Part shown: positions 52,978 to 63,200 of the stretch, in pieces | Numbering within the stretch: position 1 is the first letter of the stretch | Layout: each line of letters starts with the position of its first letter | Source of the DNA: Hydrogenophaga sp. | GTDB lineage: Bacteria > Pseudomonadota > Gammaproteobacteria > Burkholderiales > Burkholderiaceae_C | Direction: 5' to 3' | Assembly: GCF_030373225.1 (NCBI RefSeq) | Contig: NZ_JAUCZG010000022.1 | Location: forward strand, 1-64,000 | Length of the DNA: 64,000 nt | Notes under the pieces: model-generated | Databases searched by the model: none | Told to the model about the DNA's origin: nothing | What the model saw: the letters and a program-made list of their open reading frames with translations, nothing else | Translations under genes and position numbers: made by a program

Positions 52978-53565
52978 TCAGGAGGTTTCCGGCACCAACC
53001 GAAAGGCACGGTAGTAGTGGTCTTCCGCCAAAGTATTGAACAGGCGAAGTGAGTGCCCGTCGTACCGGCCCGGGAAAAACATCAGCAGCGGTGTCTTGCC
53101 CATGATCGGATGCAGAGCGGAGAGCAACGTGTGTGTTCGCAGCATGGGGTAGACAGCACCCACCCCCGTGATGATCAGCAAGTCCAGGCTGGATACCTCA
53201 AACTGCGCGGCAATTTTTTGAGCGAGCTTGTCTTCTTTCAGCACGGAGCGCAGAGCAGCCAGCGTACTGTCGTCGCCCTTACCCGCCTGCATTTCAATGG
53301 CCTTGTCGAGCAAATTGCGCTCCTCGAGCAGATCGGTCACCAGGCTCAGCAGATTCACCGCCCCGGTTCGCAAAGGGGGCGCCTGCTTGGCCAACGCTGG
53401 CAGAATCGTGCCTGAAACGAAGTCACGAACGTCCAACTCACGATCCGGCGGATAGTCGAAGATCCAGAAGCCGATTTCGTTACCCAGTCCGTTGCTTTCG
53501 AGGAAGTCACGGGAAGTAACGCGGGGCAGGATCTGGTTCAGGCGTTCTTCGAGGCTTAACGTCAT
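52978..53565 (-). CDS. brxB: BrxB (BREX, DUF1788)
   Basis: The 195-aa protein matches the DUF1788 family: MTLSLEERLNQILPRVTSRD, IGFWIFDYPPDRELDVRDFV, LDLLIITGVGAVYPMLRTHT, LLSALHPIMGKTPLLMFFPG and YDGHSLRLFN. BrxB is needed for BREX phage resistance in tested type 1 systems; its biochemical role is not settled. It is the only complete BREX gene here. Its start overlaps the brxA stop by four bases (ATGA). Confidence 0.9.
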   Translation of the reverse strand: MTLSLEERLNQILPRVTSRDFLESNGLGNEIGFWIFDYPPDRELDVRDFVSGTILPALAKQAPPLRTGAVNLLSLVTDLLEERNLLDKAIEMQAGKGDDSTLAALRSVLKEDKLAQKIAAQFEVSSLDLLIITGVGAVYPMLRTHTLLSALHPIMGKTPLLMFFPGRYDGHSLRLFNTLAEDHYYRAFRLVPETS

Positions 53566-54154
53566 TTCGCGCGCTCCAGACAGGCAAGGACATGGGTGTC
53601 GTGTCGCTCGCGCAAGTAGCGCCGGACATCGGGGTGCAGTGAACGGGGAGTCAGCTTCATGGACCGGGCACCGTCAAGGTATTTGGCTTCCACCAAGATG
53701 CGGACGATGACCTGAAACAGTTTCGCGCGAGTGGACTCGGACCAGGTCGCCACAGCGGGATCGCGATGGGCGCATTCGACCAGGAAGTCTTCCCAGTCCA
53801 TTGGTGCAAGCTGCAGGTCCAGCCGGCGCTGGTGGGCCGCATAGACGTTGAGCAGAAAGTCACCCAGGAGCTGGCTGTGCTTGACCGCAGCAGCGAGAAG
53901 CAACTGAATCGCCACCTCCTGCTCCCGCTGTACGAGCATGCCCAAGGCTTCGTCGTCCAGAGTGGAAAGCCTCTTTCGGATCAGCGTGGCCATGCGCCTC
54001 GCTGTGGCGGGGGTCTTCTTCTGCAGAAGGTTTCAACCTCTATGGCATTGCGCCAACCTGGTTCATCAGGGGCGTTCAGCAGCAGCGCGGCGATGCGCTT
54101 GCTTTCTAACGGGAGCAGAGATCCGGCTGAGATTTCGGCGTTGTAGGTGGGCAT
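53562..54154 (-). pseudogene. brxA: brxA (BREX, DUF1819) with a frameshift
   Basis: The gene starts at 54154 as MPTYNAEISAGSLLPLESKR, continues IAALLLNAPDEPGWRNAIEV and then changes frame; the rest is LLQKKTPATARRMATLIRKR, then QLLGDFLLNVYAAHQRRLDL and ends ACLERAK. Restoring one A in the run at 54031-54033 (TTT on the plus strand) would give a continuous 198-aa BrxA. So a one-base homopolymer contraction broke it. BrxA is a small DNA-binding helix protein encoded first in BREX operons. The sequence from 53993 could start a truncated C-terminal product. Confidence 0.88.
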
Positions 54155-54296
54155 TAATACTGAACGATTTCAGAGCACTAGAGTAACAGGATGTTGTCCA
54201 CTAACTTCCAACACGGCGCTATAGGTAGGCACGGCTTTGGTGCCCAAAAATCGCCCAGATGGCCTCCGCGCATGACCGAACCGCAGGGAACAGCCC

Positions 54297-56456
54297 TCAT
54301 GCAGGAAAGCTCAGCCCACTCGCCCGCTGAACCTGTTGACCGATAGCCACCCCCAACAGGCCTGTGATGGGCTCGATCAGCGACAGGCTCTCTCGGGCCC
54401 GCGTGATGCCGGTGTAGACCAACTCGCGAGTGAGCAGATCACTTGCGCTCGCGGGCAGCACCACCACGGTGTGCGCAAATTCCGAGCCCTGGCTTTTGTG
54501 GATGGTCATGGCAAACGCCGTCTCCACGTCCGCGAGTCGACTCACCGACACTGATCGCAGTTGCTCACCGTCCAGGAAAAACGCCCTCAATCCACCCCCA
54601 CCGCCCGCAGGCGGCAGCACCACACCAACGTCGCCGTTGAAGACGCCCAGGGCCTTGTCGTTGCGGGTGACCATGATGGGGCGCCCCAGATACCACTCCC
54701 CTTGGGGTTGCAAGAGGCCTTGGGCGGCCAGCGCGCGCTGAACCTGTTCGTTGATGGCGCGGTCACCCCAGTCACCATCGTGCACGGCACAGAGGATCCG
54801 GAACCGGTCAAACGCCTGCAACACCCGCCTCACCCACTGGGCATGCGCGTTCGCCGCTTCGTCGGGGTCATGGGGCGTGGCCCCGGCGACCGGGCCGGCG
54901 TGGATCTCACGGATGTAGTCGGCGTAACAGGACCGCGCCCATGGCCTGCCGCGCAGCGCCAACTCTGTCAGCACCGTCGGGGACACCGGTGCGGTGGCCA
55001 GGTACACCTCGCCGCAACGCGATGCGGTCGGGGTCCCGGTGCCTTCCGGCGCACCGGGCTCTTGCGTCGCCAACGCCTCCCGGGTGCCTTGCTCGAGCAA
55101 ACGGTACGCACCGGGGCGCGGGCCTTCGGTGGTGTCGATGGGTTCATCATGGGCCAGGCCAGCGTTCACCGCCAGCGCAAGTGCGCCGATGGCCGAGCCA
55201 AAGCGGTGGCTCTGGCGCAGCATCACCGTTTGTTGGTTGAGCGGGCTGCCCTGGATGACCGAACCTGGCAGGGTCTCGCCGGCGGTCTCACGCACATAGG
55301 CGCCGGTCTCCAGGCTGTAACGCGGGTCGTGTGCGTGCGTGCAAAGGTCGCCGAGCACCGAGCCCGCCTCGACCGACGCCAGCTGATCCTTGTCACCCAA
55401 CAAGATCAGCCGGCCCCGCGCCGGCATGGCCTGCAGCAAGGCGGCCATCATCTCCAGATGGATCATCGAGGTTTCATCCACGATGAGCACATCGAGGTCG
55501 AGCGGGTTGCGCGCGTTGTGCTTGAACTGGCGGCTGCCCATGTGAACACCCAGCAGCGAGTGCACCGTGCTGGCCTTGCCCATGCGTTCGGTGAGTGTCT
55601 GGAGATCCACCGCTGCGCCCAGACCAGCCTGCAGGCTGCTCAAGGACTGGTCAATCGACTGCCGCAGGCGGGCGGCCGCCTTGCCCGTGGGCGCAGCCAG
55701 CCCCACCCGCAGCTGTGTAGGGTCGGGGCTGGTGACCAGCAACAGGGCGAGCAAACGGGCGGCGGTGTAGGTCTTGCCGGTGCCAGGCCCGCCGGTGATG
55801 ACCGTCAGGCCGCTGCGAAGCGCCAGCGCGCAGGCGACCTTCTGCCAGTGAACCTCCCCACGCTCGCGACGCTGCTGCTCCAGCGCTTCCTGCTGAGGCG
55901 GAAAGAGTCGATCGAGCCAGGCCCGCGTCGCAACCGGGTCGACCGTGTGGTGCATGGCGGCCCGCGACGCAACCGCTTGCGCCACCTGTTGTTCGTACAC
56001 CCAGTAACGGCGCAGGTACAGCAGGGGCACCTCAGGCGTGCCGCCCAGCACAAACGGTTGACCCGTGTCGGCGGCGCCGCTGGCCACCTCGCGCACGGCA
56101 GCGCTGCCTGCCAGCGCAGCCACCCACCCGCTGGTCAACGCGGGCAAACCAGCCCACAGGGCTTGGAGCGACGCCTGTGCTTTTTCAGGCCAGGCCAGCA
56201 GGCGTTGTGGCGCCTGAACGAGGTGGGCCAGCGACAGGCAGACATGCCCTCGCCCTTCCATGTGGGCCAACATCGCCGCAGCCACCAGGGCGGCGGGCTC
56301 GGCCCCGGGATCGTGGTCGTTCAGAAAATCGGCCGTGGCGCTGTCCAGGCGCCGCAGCCAGCCCTGTTCGGACCAGCTGCGCAGGGTGTCGAGGATGAGG
56401 TTCATGTGGTGGTCTGTGTTCTGCAATCGGGCCCGATGCACTCGGACGCTGTTCAA
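54297..56456 (-). CDS. recD: RecD, exonuclease V alpha subunit
   Basis: RecD is the 5'-3' helicase subunit of RecBCD. The 719-aa protein has the Walker A motif VITGGPGTGKTYTAARLLAL, VLIVDETSMIHLEMMAALL (Walker B), LILLGDKDQLASVEAGSVLG, VMLRQSHRFG and the C-terminal TIHKSQGSEFAHTVVVLP and TGITRARESL. The ATG at 56456 overlaps the recB stop; the ATG at 56405 (MNLILDTLRSWSEQGW) is equally plausible as the family start. It ends the recC-recB-recD operon, 143 bases from the brxA start. Confidence 0.93.
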   Translation of the reverse strand: MNSVRVHRARLQNTDHHMNLILDTLRSWSEQGWLRRLDSATADFLNDHDPGAEPAALVAAAMLAHMEGRGHVCLSLAHLVQAPQRLLAWPEKAQASLQALWAGLPALTSGWVAALAGSAAVREVASGAADTGQPFVLGGTPEVPLLYLRRYWVYEQQVAQAVASRAAMHHTVDPVATRAWLDRLFPPQQEALEQQRRERGEVHWQKVACALALRSGLTVITGGPGTGKTYTAARLLALLLVTSPDPTQLRVGLAAPTGKAAARLRQSIDQSLSSLQAGLGAAVDLQTLTERMGKASTVHSLLGVHMGSRQFKHNARNPLDLDVLIVDETSMIHLEMMAALLQAMPARGRLILLGDKDQLASVEAGSVLGDLCTHAHDPRYSLETGAYVRETAGETLPGSVIQGSPLNQQTVMLRQSHRFGSAIGALALAVNAGLAHDEPIDTTEGPRPGAYRLLEQGTREALATQEPGAPEGTGTPTASRCGEVYLATAPVSPTVLTELALRGRPWARSCYADYIREIHAGPVAGATPHDPDEAANAHAQWVRRVLQAFDRFRILCAVHDGDWGDRAINEQVQRALAAQGLLQPQGEWYLGRPIMVTRNDKALGVFNGDVGVVLPPAGGGGGLRAFFLDGEQLRSVSVSRLADVETAFAMTIHKSQGSEFAHTVVVLPASASDLLTRELVYTGITRARESLSLIEPITGLLGVAIGQQVQRASGLSFPA

Positions 56457-59400
56457 TCGGCCTGGGCCGCGGCCGGCTCCAGCATGGCGTCCAGTGCCTG
56501 CAGCAGTTCGGCGGGAAACCCCAGCGTGCAGACCCCTGAGGCCGGCCCGTGGATGCCGCGCAGGAACAGGTACACCGCGCCTCCGAGGTGGCGCTCAGGG
56601 TCGTAGGCGCTGCCCAGCCTGGCTTTGAGCAGCCGGTGCAGCGCGAGCGCATAAATGGCCGCCTGCACGTCGTAGCGGTGCTCCGCCATCGACCGCTGCA
56701 GGCCCGGGCTGTCGTAGGCGCCGTCGTCCGCCCCCAGGGCGTTGGACTTGTAGTCCAGCACCCAATACCGTCCTTCGTGTTCAAACACCAGGTCGATGAA
56801 ACCCATCAGCATCCCGTGCAGGGTGCTGGTCTGCAGCGCCGGGCGCTCCACGCTGGGCATGAGGTGCGTGCGGCACAAGGTGTCGATGCGCGCCGTCTCG
56901 ATCTGGCGCGATGGCAACCAGAACTCCATCTCGGAGCGGGCCGACGTCAACCCGGCCAGCGAGACCCCTGGCCCGGGCAATGGCTGTTGCACCACGTCGG
57001 TCATCCAGGCCACCAGAGCCGGCGCGGCCTCGCCATGCTCGCGCTCGCAGCGGGCCTGAATACGGGTGCGCAAGCTTGCGTTGCCCAGCAGGTCGAACGA
57101 TTCGCTGCACAACCCATCCAGCAGTTCGTGCAAAAAGTTGCCCGTGACCGGGCCGCGTTTGAAGCTGTGCCAGATCGCTGGCGCATCGGCGCCAGCCACC
57201 GGCGTGCCGAGCGCAAGCGGCGGCTCTGGCGCCAGCAACTCGGCCCGCCCCCCCGCGGCCAGCACGGGCGCTTCGTCGTCGGCCGGGCGCAGCACTTGCA
57301 GCGGGGAGATCGCCCCGTCCACCGGCAGGTCGGTGCCGACAGGTGCACCGGCAGCCACGCGCTTGAGATCCCGCGTCAACCTCGAATAACTGGCAATGCT
57401 CCAGCTTCGATCGAAATCGGCGCTGTAGGGCGCCACCGTCTGCAGTGCCGAATAACCGTCGCGGCTCACCAGTGCGGTCCGTCCGGTCGGCTCTGAAGTG
57501 CCCTGCACCACGATGCCGTTGCATTGGCGCGCAAGCGCCTGCAGCGGCTCCAGCCAGTCCTGTGCTGCACGCTCGCCGCCACCCCCCACGAGGCGGCCGG
57601 CAGCGCTCAGATGGGTCTGGCAAGCTTTGCTGTTGCCCACCTTCACGGCCGCAAAACCCAGCCACAGGGCATGGCGCGGCCGGGTCATGGCCACGTACAG
57701 CAAGCGCAAGTCCTCGCGCATGCGCTCCTGCTCGAATCGGGCCCCGGCAGCCTCGTCCATCTCCAGCACCAGTTCACGGCCACCGTCGGGCGTGGGCAAC
57801 ATGGCGGACTTCACCAGGCGTGCGTTGAAGCCGCGAAACGAGGTGGCAAACGGCAGGCACACCACCGGGTATTCCAGGCCCTTGCTCTTGTGAACCGTCA
57901 CGATCTTCACCAGATCGGCGTCGCTCTCCAGCCGCACCACCTGCTCTTCGTTGTGCTCCCCACTTTGCGCAACCTGGCGCATGAGCCAGCGGATCAGCGC
58001 TTGTTCACCTTCCAGGTCGCCACTGGCGTTTTGCAGCAGTTCGGCCAAGTGCAAAAAGTTCGTCAGGCTGCGCTCGCCGCCAGCCTCGCCCAGCCAGCGC
58101 GCCGCCAATCCGAAACGGTGCACAGACTGCCGCAGCATCGCCAGCACCCCCTGGCCCACCCAGACCTGTTTCAACTCGCGCAGGATCAGGGCGTGCGTAT
58201 CAAAAACGCTGTCGTCATGGGCCAGCCGGGACAAGGTGGACAGCGGCAGGCCCACGCTGCTCAAAGCCAATGCCGCGCGCACCAGACCCGCCTCTTGCGG
58301 CGTGGCCACGGCACGCAGCCAGTGCACCAGATCACGCGCCTCATCGCTCTGAAACACCGAGTCCTTGTCGGACAGGTACACAGAAGCCACCTGGCGCTCC
58401 TGCAGCGCGCGCCGCACGGCGGCCGCTTCCTTGCCGGTGCGCACCAGAATGGCGATGTCTCGGGCGCGCAGGCACTGCAACGGCTCACCCTGGCGCACAA
58501 ATCCGTTGGAAGGATCGTTGAGCCACAGCACGATCTGCTCGGCACAACGCTGCGCAAAAACGTGGCGCACCTGCGCCTGATTTTGCAGTTCGGGATCGTG
58601 CACCACCGTGATGGCCGGCAGGTCACCGGCTTGAGCGCACCAGCGCTCGGGGCGGCCTTGGGCTTTCACCGCAATGAACGGCAAGGGGTTGCCAGCGGCG
58701 GTCTTGAAGTCGAACGCCCCCTGTGGATGCTGCTGCTCTGCGCTGGCAAAACATTGGTTCACGGCCTGCACCAAGGTGTGGGTGGACCGGTAGTTCACCG
58801 ACAGCGCGTAGTGCCGGCCTTGCGTGGCCGAACGGGCCTGGAGGTAGCTGTAGATGTCGGCGCCCCGGAATCCGTAGATGGACTGCTTCGGATCCCCGAT
58901 GAGCAACAGGGTGCGCTCGCGCGCATGCTCTTGCGTGCGGTAGACCCGGTTGAAGATGCCGTACTGGATGGGCGAGGTGTCCTGGAACTCGTCGATCAGC
59001 GCCACCGGGTACTGCGCCACGATGCGTTCGCGCAAACGTTCGCCCGAGGCGCCCTGCAGTGCGGCATCAAGCCGCTCCAGCATGTCCGAAAAACCGAACT
59101 GACTGGTGTTGCGCTTGAGTTGGCGCAAGCGCTCGGCCACGTGGGCCGCAGCGTGAAGGCGGGCCGCGGTTCCGGGTTGGGGCAGCGCAGCCAGCTCGCT
59201 CTGCAGCGTTGCGAAGGCTCCAAACGCCTGGCTCACCGCGGCCGACATGGGTGCCGGCCCCGCGCCGGCCACACGCGCCTCGCGCAGACCGTCCGGCGTC
59301 AGCCGGGTCCAGCCGGCGGCCAGGTCGGGCACGTCGCTTGTGTCGTGCTCCTCAGCCCAGGCCTGCAGCTTGCCCAGCCACCCCGAGATGTTTTTGATGG

Positions 59401-60208
59401 AAAACCGTTGACCGTTCCAGCCATGGGCCTTGGGCGGATCCTGCGACTCGACAAAGCCGCGCATCAGCGCCGTCAGGGGCTTCCACTGCGCGCGCAATTG
59501 CGCCAACCCGGCTTGCCGCTCCTGCAGCGACTGCGCGATGGCACCCACGAGCGAGACGCTCGAGGCTGGCACTGCTGGGCCCTTGGCCAACACATCCTCG
59601 ACATCCACCCGCAACTGCTCCATGCCCGGCCAGATGGCCAGCACAGGCGTGAGCTCATCCTGCGTGAGCCCGTAGCACTCACGGCGCCAGTAGTCCTGCA
59701 CCGCCTCCACCAGCAAGGAGCGCTCGTCGGCGACCAGCTCCTCCTCGAACAGGCTGCCGCTGTCGAAGGCGTGCTCCCTCAGGGCGCGTTGGGCCCAGGC
59801 GTCGATGGTGAACACACTCGCCTCGTCCATGGACTCGGCCGCCATGGCCAGGCGCCAAGCGGCCTGGCGCCGCAGCTCGTCCCCGGGGTGGTCGGCCAGC
59901 AGGGAGCGCAAGAACACGTCCTCGTCGCCGGGCTGCGCCTCTTCCCTGAAACACCGGGCCGCCTCCAGCAAGCGTGCGCGGATGCGATCGGAGAGCTCGC
60001 GCGTGGCTGCACGCGTGAAGGTCATGACCAGGATGTCCGCAGGCATCAACGGACGCGAAAACCGCGTGTCTTCAGTCCCGTGGCCCAGCACCAGCCGCAC
60101 GTACAGCGCGGCAATGGTCCAGGTTTTGCCGGTACCGGCACTGGCTTCGATCAGGCGGGAGCCCCACAGGGGGAAACGGCTGGCGTCAAGTGGTTCAGGC
60201 ATGGGCAT
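56453..60208 (-). CDS. recB: RecB, exonuclease V beta subunit
   Basis: RecB has the 3'-5' helicase and the only nuclease of RecBCD, acting on double-strand ends in repair and in destroying foreign linear DNA. The 1251-aa protein has Walker A IEASAGTGKTWTIAALYVRL near residues 18-37, ALIDEFQDTSPIQYGIF, LLLIGDPKQSIYGFRGADI, VNYRSTHTLVQAVN, VTVHKSKGLEYPVV and, at the C-terminus, the nuclease motif DLVFEHEGRYWVLDYKSNA. Length and motifs are normal. It starts 24 bases after recC and overlaps recD by four bases. Confidence 0.95.
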   Translation of the reverse strand: MPMPEPLDASRFPLWGSRLIEASAGTGKTWTIAALYVRLVLGHGTEDTRFSRPLMPADILVMTFTRAATRELSDRIRARLLEAARCFREEAQPGDEDVFLRSLLADHPGDELRRQAAWRLAMAAESMDEASVFTIDAWAQRALREHAFDSGSLFEEELVADERSLLVEAVQDYWRRECYGLTQDELTPVLAIWPGMEQLRVDVEDVLAKGPAVPASSVSLVGAIAQSLQERQAGLAQLRAQWKPLTALMRGFVESQDPPKAHGWNGQRFSIKNISGWLGKLQAWAEEHDTSDVPDLAAGWTRLTPDGLREARVAGAGPAPMSAAVSQAFGAFATLQSELAALPQPGTAARLHAAAHVAERLRQLKRNTSQFGFSDMLERLDAALQGASGERLRERIVAQYPVALIDEFQDTSPIQYGIFNRVYRTQEHARERTLLLIGDPKQSIYGFRGADIYSYLQARSATQGRHYALSVNYRSTHTLVQAVNQCFASAEQQHPQGAFDFKTAAGNPLPFIAVKAQGRPERWCAQAGDLPAITVVHDPELQNQAQVRHVFAQRCAEQIVLWLNDPSNGFVRQGEPLQCLRARDIAILVRTGKEAAAVRRALQERQVASVYLSDKDSVFQSDEARDLVHWLRAVATPQEAGLVRAALALSSVGLPLSTLSRLAHDDSVFDTHALILRELKQVWVGQGVLAMLRQSVHRFGLAARWLGEAGGERSLTNFLHLAELLQNASGDLEGEQALIRWLMRQVAQSGEHNEEQVVRLESDADLVKIVTVHKSKGLEYPVVCLPFATSFRGFNARLVKSAMLPTPDGGRELVLEMDEAAGARFEQERMREDLRLLYVAMTRPRHALWLGFAAVKVGNSKACQTHLSAAGRLVGGGGERAAQDWLEPLQALARQCNGIVVQGTSEPTGRTALVSRDGYSALQTVAPYSADFDRSWSIASYSRLTRDLKRVAAGAPVGTDLPVDGAISPLQVLRPADDEAPVLAAGGRAELLAPEPPLALGTPVAGADAPAIWHSFKRGPVTGNFLHELLDGLCSESFDLLGNASLRTRIQARCEREHGEAAPALVAWMTDVVQQPLPGPGVSLAGLTSARSEMEFWLPSRQIETARIDTLCRTHLMPSVERPALQTSTLHGMLMGFIDLVFEHEGRYWVLDYKSNALGADDGAYDSPGLQRSMAEHRYDVQAAIYALALHRLLKARLGSAYDPERHLGGAVYLFLRGIHGPASGVCTLGFPAELLQALDAMLEPAAAQAD

Positions 60209-60232
60209 CTCGGCGGCTGTTGTTGGCGGGCT

Positions 60233-63200
60233 TCAAGGGCTGGCGTGGGGGTGGACGGTGACGCAGTCCTCGGCCCACTTGAGCAGGAGACCGTGGACCT
60301 GCCGCGACAGCGCCAACACCCCCTGCCCCGCCGGCGTCTCGGCCTCGCACAGCGCTTGGAAGTCGGGGAACACCCGGGCCAGGCACATGTCGCGCACCTC
60401 GGCCAGCTGATCGCTCATCGCGTCGCCCCCACCCTCGTAAGCCGTCTGGGCTTTGTCTTGGGCCAAAGCATCCGTCTCCTGCGCGTCGGCTTGGGCCAAG
60501 GCCAACGAGGTCTTGAGTGGCAAGGGCAACGGGGCCTGTTGCCCCTGCAGCCACACCGAGAGCAAGGTGCCCAGCGTCTGCGTGGCCGCTGCACGCTCCA
60601 TCGGGTGAATGTGCAATTGGCCGTCCTGCCCCACCACACGTCCCTGCACGCTGTGGCCCGAAGCGGCCACCAACAAGGAACGCACCCACGCAGCCAGCAG
60701 CTTGTCGGGACGCAGCTTCACCCGCGCGCCCTGCCCCGACAACAGCTTGCTGGCCTCCAGCATCACCCAGGTGCGCTCACCGGCACCGTTCTGGTAAACC
60801 GCATCCACCCAGTCGCGCACGCGCACGGAGGGGTGTTCATGCTGGACCGAAATGCGCTCGCTCGGTGAAGGAAATTCGTGCCCGAGCGCGATCCATGCGT
60901 GGGCCATGGCGGTCAACGTGGTTTCAAGCTCGGTGCGCTTGATATCGCCCAGGACCTTCATGGGCAAAGCACCGCTGCGCTGCAGGGCGAACAGGCTGAC
61001 GGAGATCACCTCGGGCAGCCCCTCAGCCTGGGTGGGTTCGGGCCACTGGCGGATCTGCTGGGACAGGAGCTGGTGGTTTTCCAGCCCATCCATGTCGAAC
61101 GTTTCGGTGTCCCCAGGCTCCTCCTCGGGGTTGCCGTAAATCACCCCCAGGCGCTCCCGGAAGAAGGCTTTGACGGGGTTACGAAAAAATCGGACCAGGC
61201 GTTCCTGGTCCAGCGCAACCGTGGTGTCGGCAGGCACCACCGTGGTCTTGCTGCCGGCACCGGTGGCATCCTGGGGCACAGACTCGTGCACCGTGCGCCA
61301 TTCGCGCGAGTGGGTCGTGAGCGCGGTGTCGACTTCGAAGTAGCGGCGGCTGAACGGCTGCAAGGGATGGACCGTGGTGCGATCTGCCACCGCCTGTTCG
61401 CCCCAAGCCGCGGCGACATAGTCGCGCAACTGGGCAACCAGCACCGAGGGTGGCTGTTCGCTGTTGTCGCGCACGCTGAAGCCCGTCCAGCTGACATACA
61501 AAACGCGCCGGCTGGAGAGCAGGGCTTCGAGCATGAGCTGGCGATCGTCGTGCTGCCGTGCCCTGTCACCGGGGCGAAACATGCCGGGCTGGCCCATCAG
61601 GTCAAAGTCGTTGCGGTTCGCGCGGCGCGGGTAGTCGCCGTCGTTCATGCCCAGCAGGCACACGACCTCGAACGGAATCGCCCGCATCGGCATCAGGGTG
61701 CAGAAGGTGACCCCGCCCGACCTGAACCGTTGATCCAGGCTGGGCAGTTGCAAGGCCCCCAGCCAGCCGTGGCGCAAGACCGCGAGGTCGGCCTCTGCCT
61801 CGAAGCCCGCCAGGTCACACGCCCTCAGCCAGGACGACAGCGCGTCCTTGAGCGCACCCAGGGCCTGGCCGTCGGCCTCGTCCACCCGCTCAAACAAGGC
61901 ATCGAGCAAGCCGTTGGCATGTTCGTGCCACTGGCGCGGGGTGCAGGACTTGCGGGAGACCAACCACCACCGATCAAGCGTTCGCAACAGGTGCGCCAGG
62001 CCCCCGGCCAGACCCGCGTCAAGCCCCCCCACCTCGGTGTAGGGCTCGATCCCATCCCAGCCAGCACCGCCAGCTGCGCCGTCCAGTGCGCCTGCGCAGT
62101 ACCCCAGCAACATGCGCTGCAGCCCGAACCAGGCGGTGTTCTGTTCGCCACACTCGGCCAGGCCGATCTGTTCGCGCTGCCGGGCGTGCAGACCCCAGCG
62201 CATGCCGGCGCCCGACATCCACTGCACCAGTTGGGGCAGCTTGTCTTCGTCGATGCCGAAGCGCTGAGCCACTGCGGGCACCTCCAGCAGGTCGATGAGT
62301 TCGCTCAGGCCAAAACGACCCGAGGGCTGCAGCAACCACTGCAGCGCCGTGATGAGCGGACTGCTGGACTTCGCACTCAGGTCGGCGATGTCGAACGGGA
62401 TGTGGCGTTTGTCATTTCGTGGGTACTGCCCGAACACCGCCCGAATGGCCGCAGCCACCCGCTGCACGTCCGGCACCATGACCACGATATCGCGGGGTTG
62501 CAGCCCGGGCTGGGCCAGCAGGTCGAGCAACTGGTCGTGCAGCACCTCGAGTTCCCGCACCGCGCTGTGCGCCACATGGAACACGATGGACCGGTCGCCC
62601 GCCGCCAGCGGCGCATCGTCGTGGCGCACCGACAGCGGCTCCAGGTCGCGAATGCGCTGCTGCACCCGGGTCAGCAAGGGTGTTTCGGCGTGCTCCACCT
62701 CCTCGTCAAAGAGGTCGATCTTCAGCGCCGGGAACGCCTGGGCTGTGGCCACCGCATCGTCGAACACGTCGAGTTGCCGCACGAAGTCACGGCCCTGGCG
62801 CCCCCATGCCGCGAGCAGTGGGTGGGCGTGCAGGTGCAGGTCTTCAAACGGGGCAGCGCTGGCGGCATTCGGGTCGCGTGGGCGTTGGCGCCGGTTGGCC
62901 GCCTTGAACAGATCGCGCCCCTGCATGATGTCGCCCCAGTAGAACCGGCAGGGGTTGGGAACGGCCAGGATCACCTGGCAGTGGGGCGCCAAGGCGGCCA
63001 ACATCTCCATCGTGGAGCTGGGCAGGTGGCTCATGCCAAAAGCTACGACCCGCCTGGGCAGGCTGCCCAGCAGCGGGGCCTGCTCGCCCAACCGCTGCAC
63101 CGCGGACCGGTGCACCTTCGATCGGGTGGCACCTTGCTGTTCCGGCGTGAGGGTGTCGAGCACCGCGCGCCACAGCGCGGGTTGCCACAGCTGGTCCGGC

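Noticed and set aside
57524..60868. 1114-codon plus-strand open frame through recB
   Set aside because: Antisense shadow of recB in high-GC sequence.
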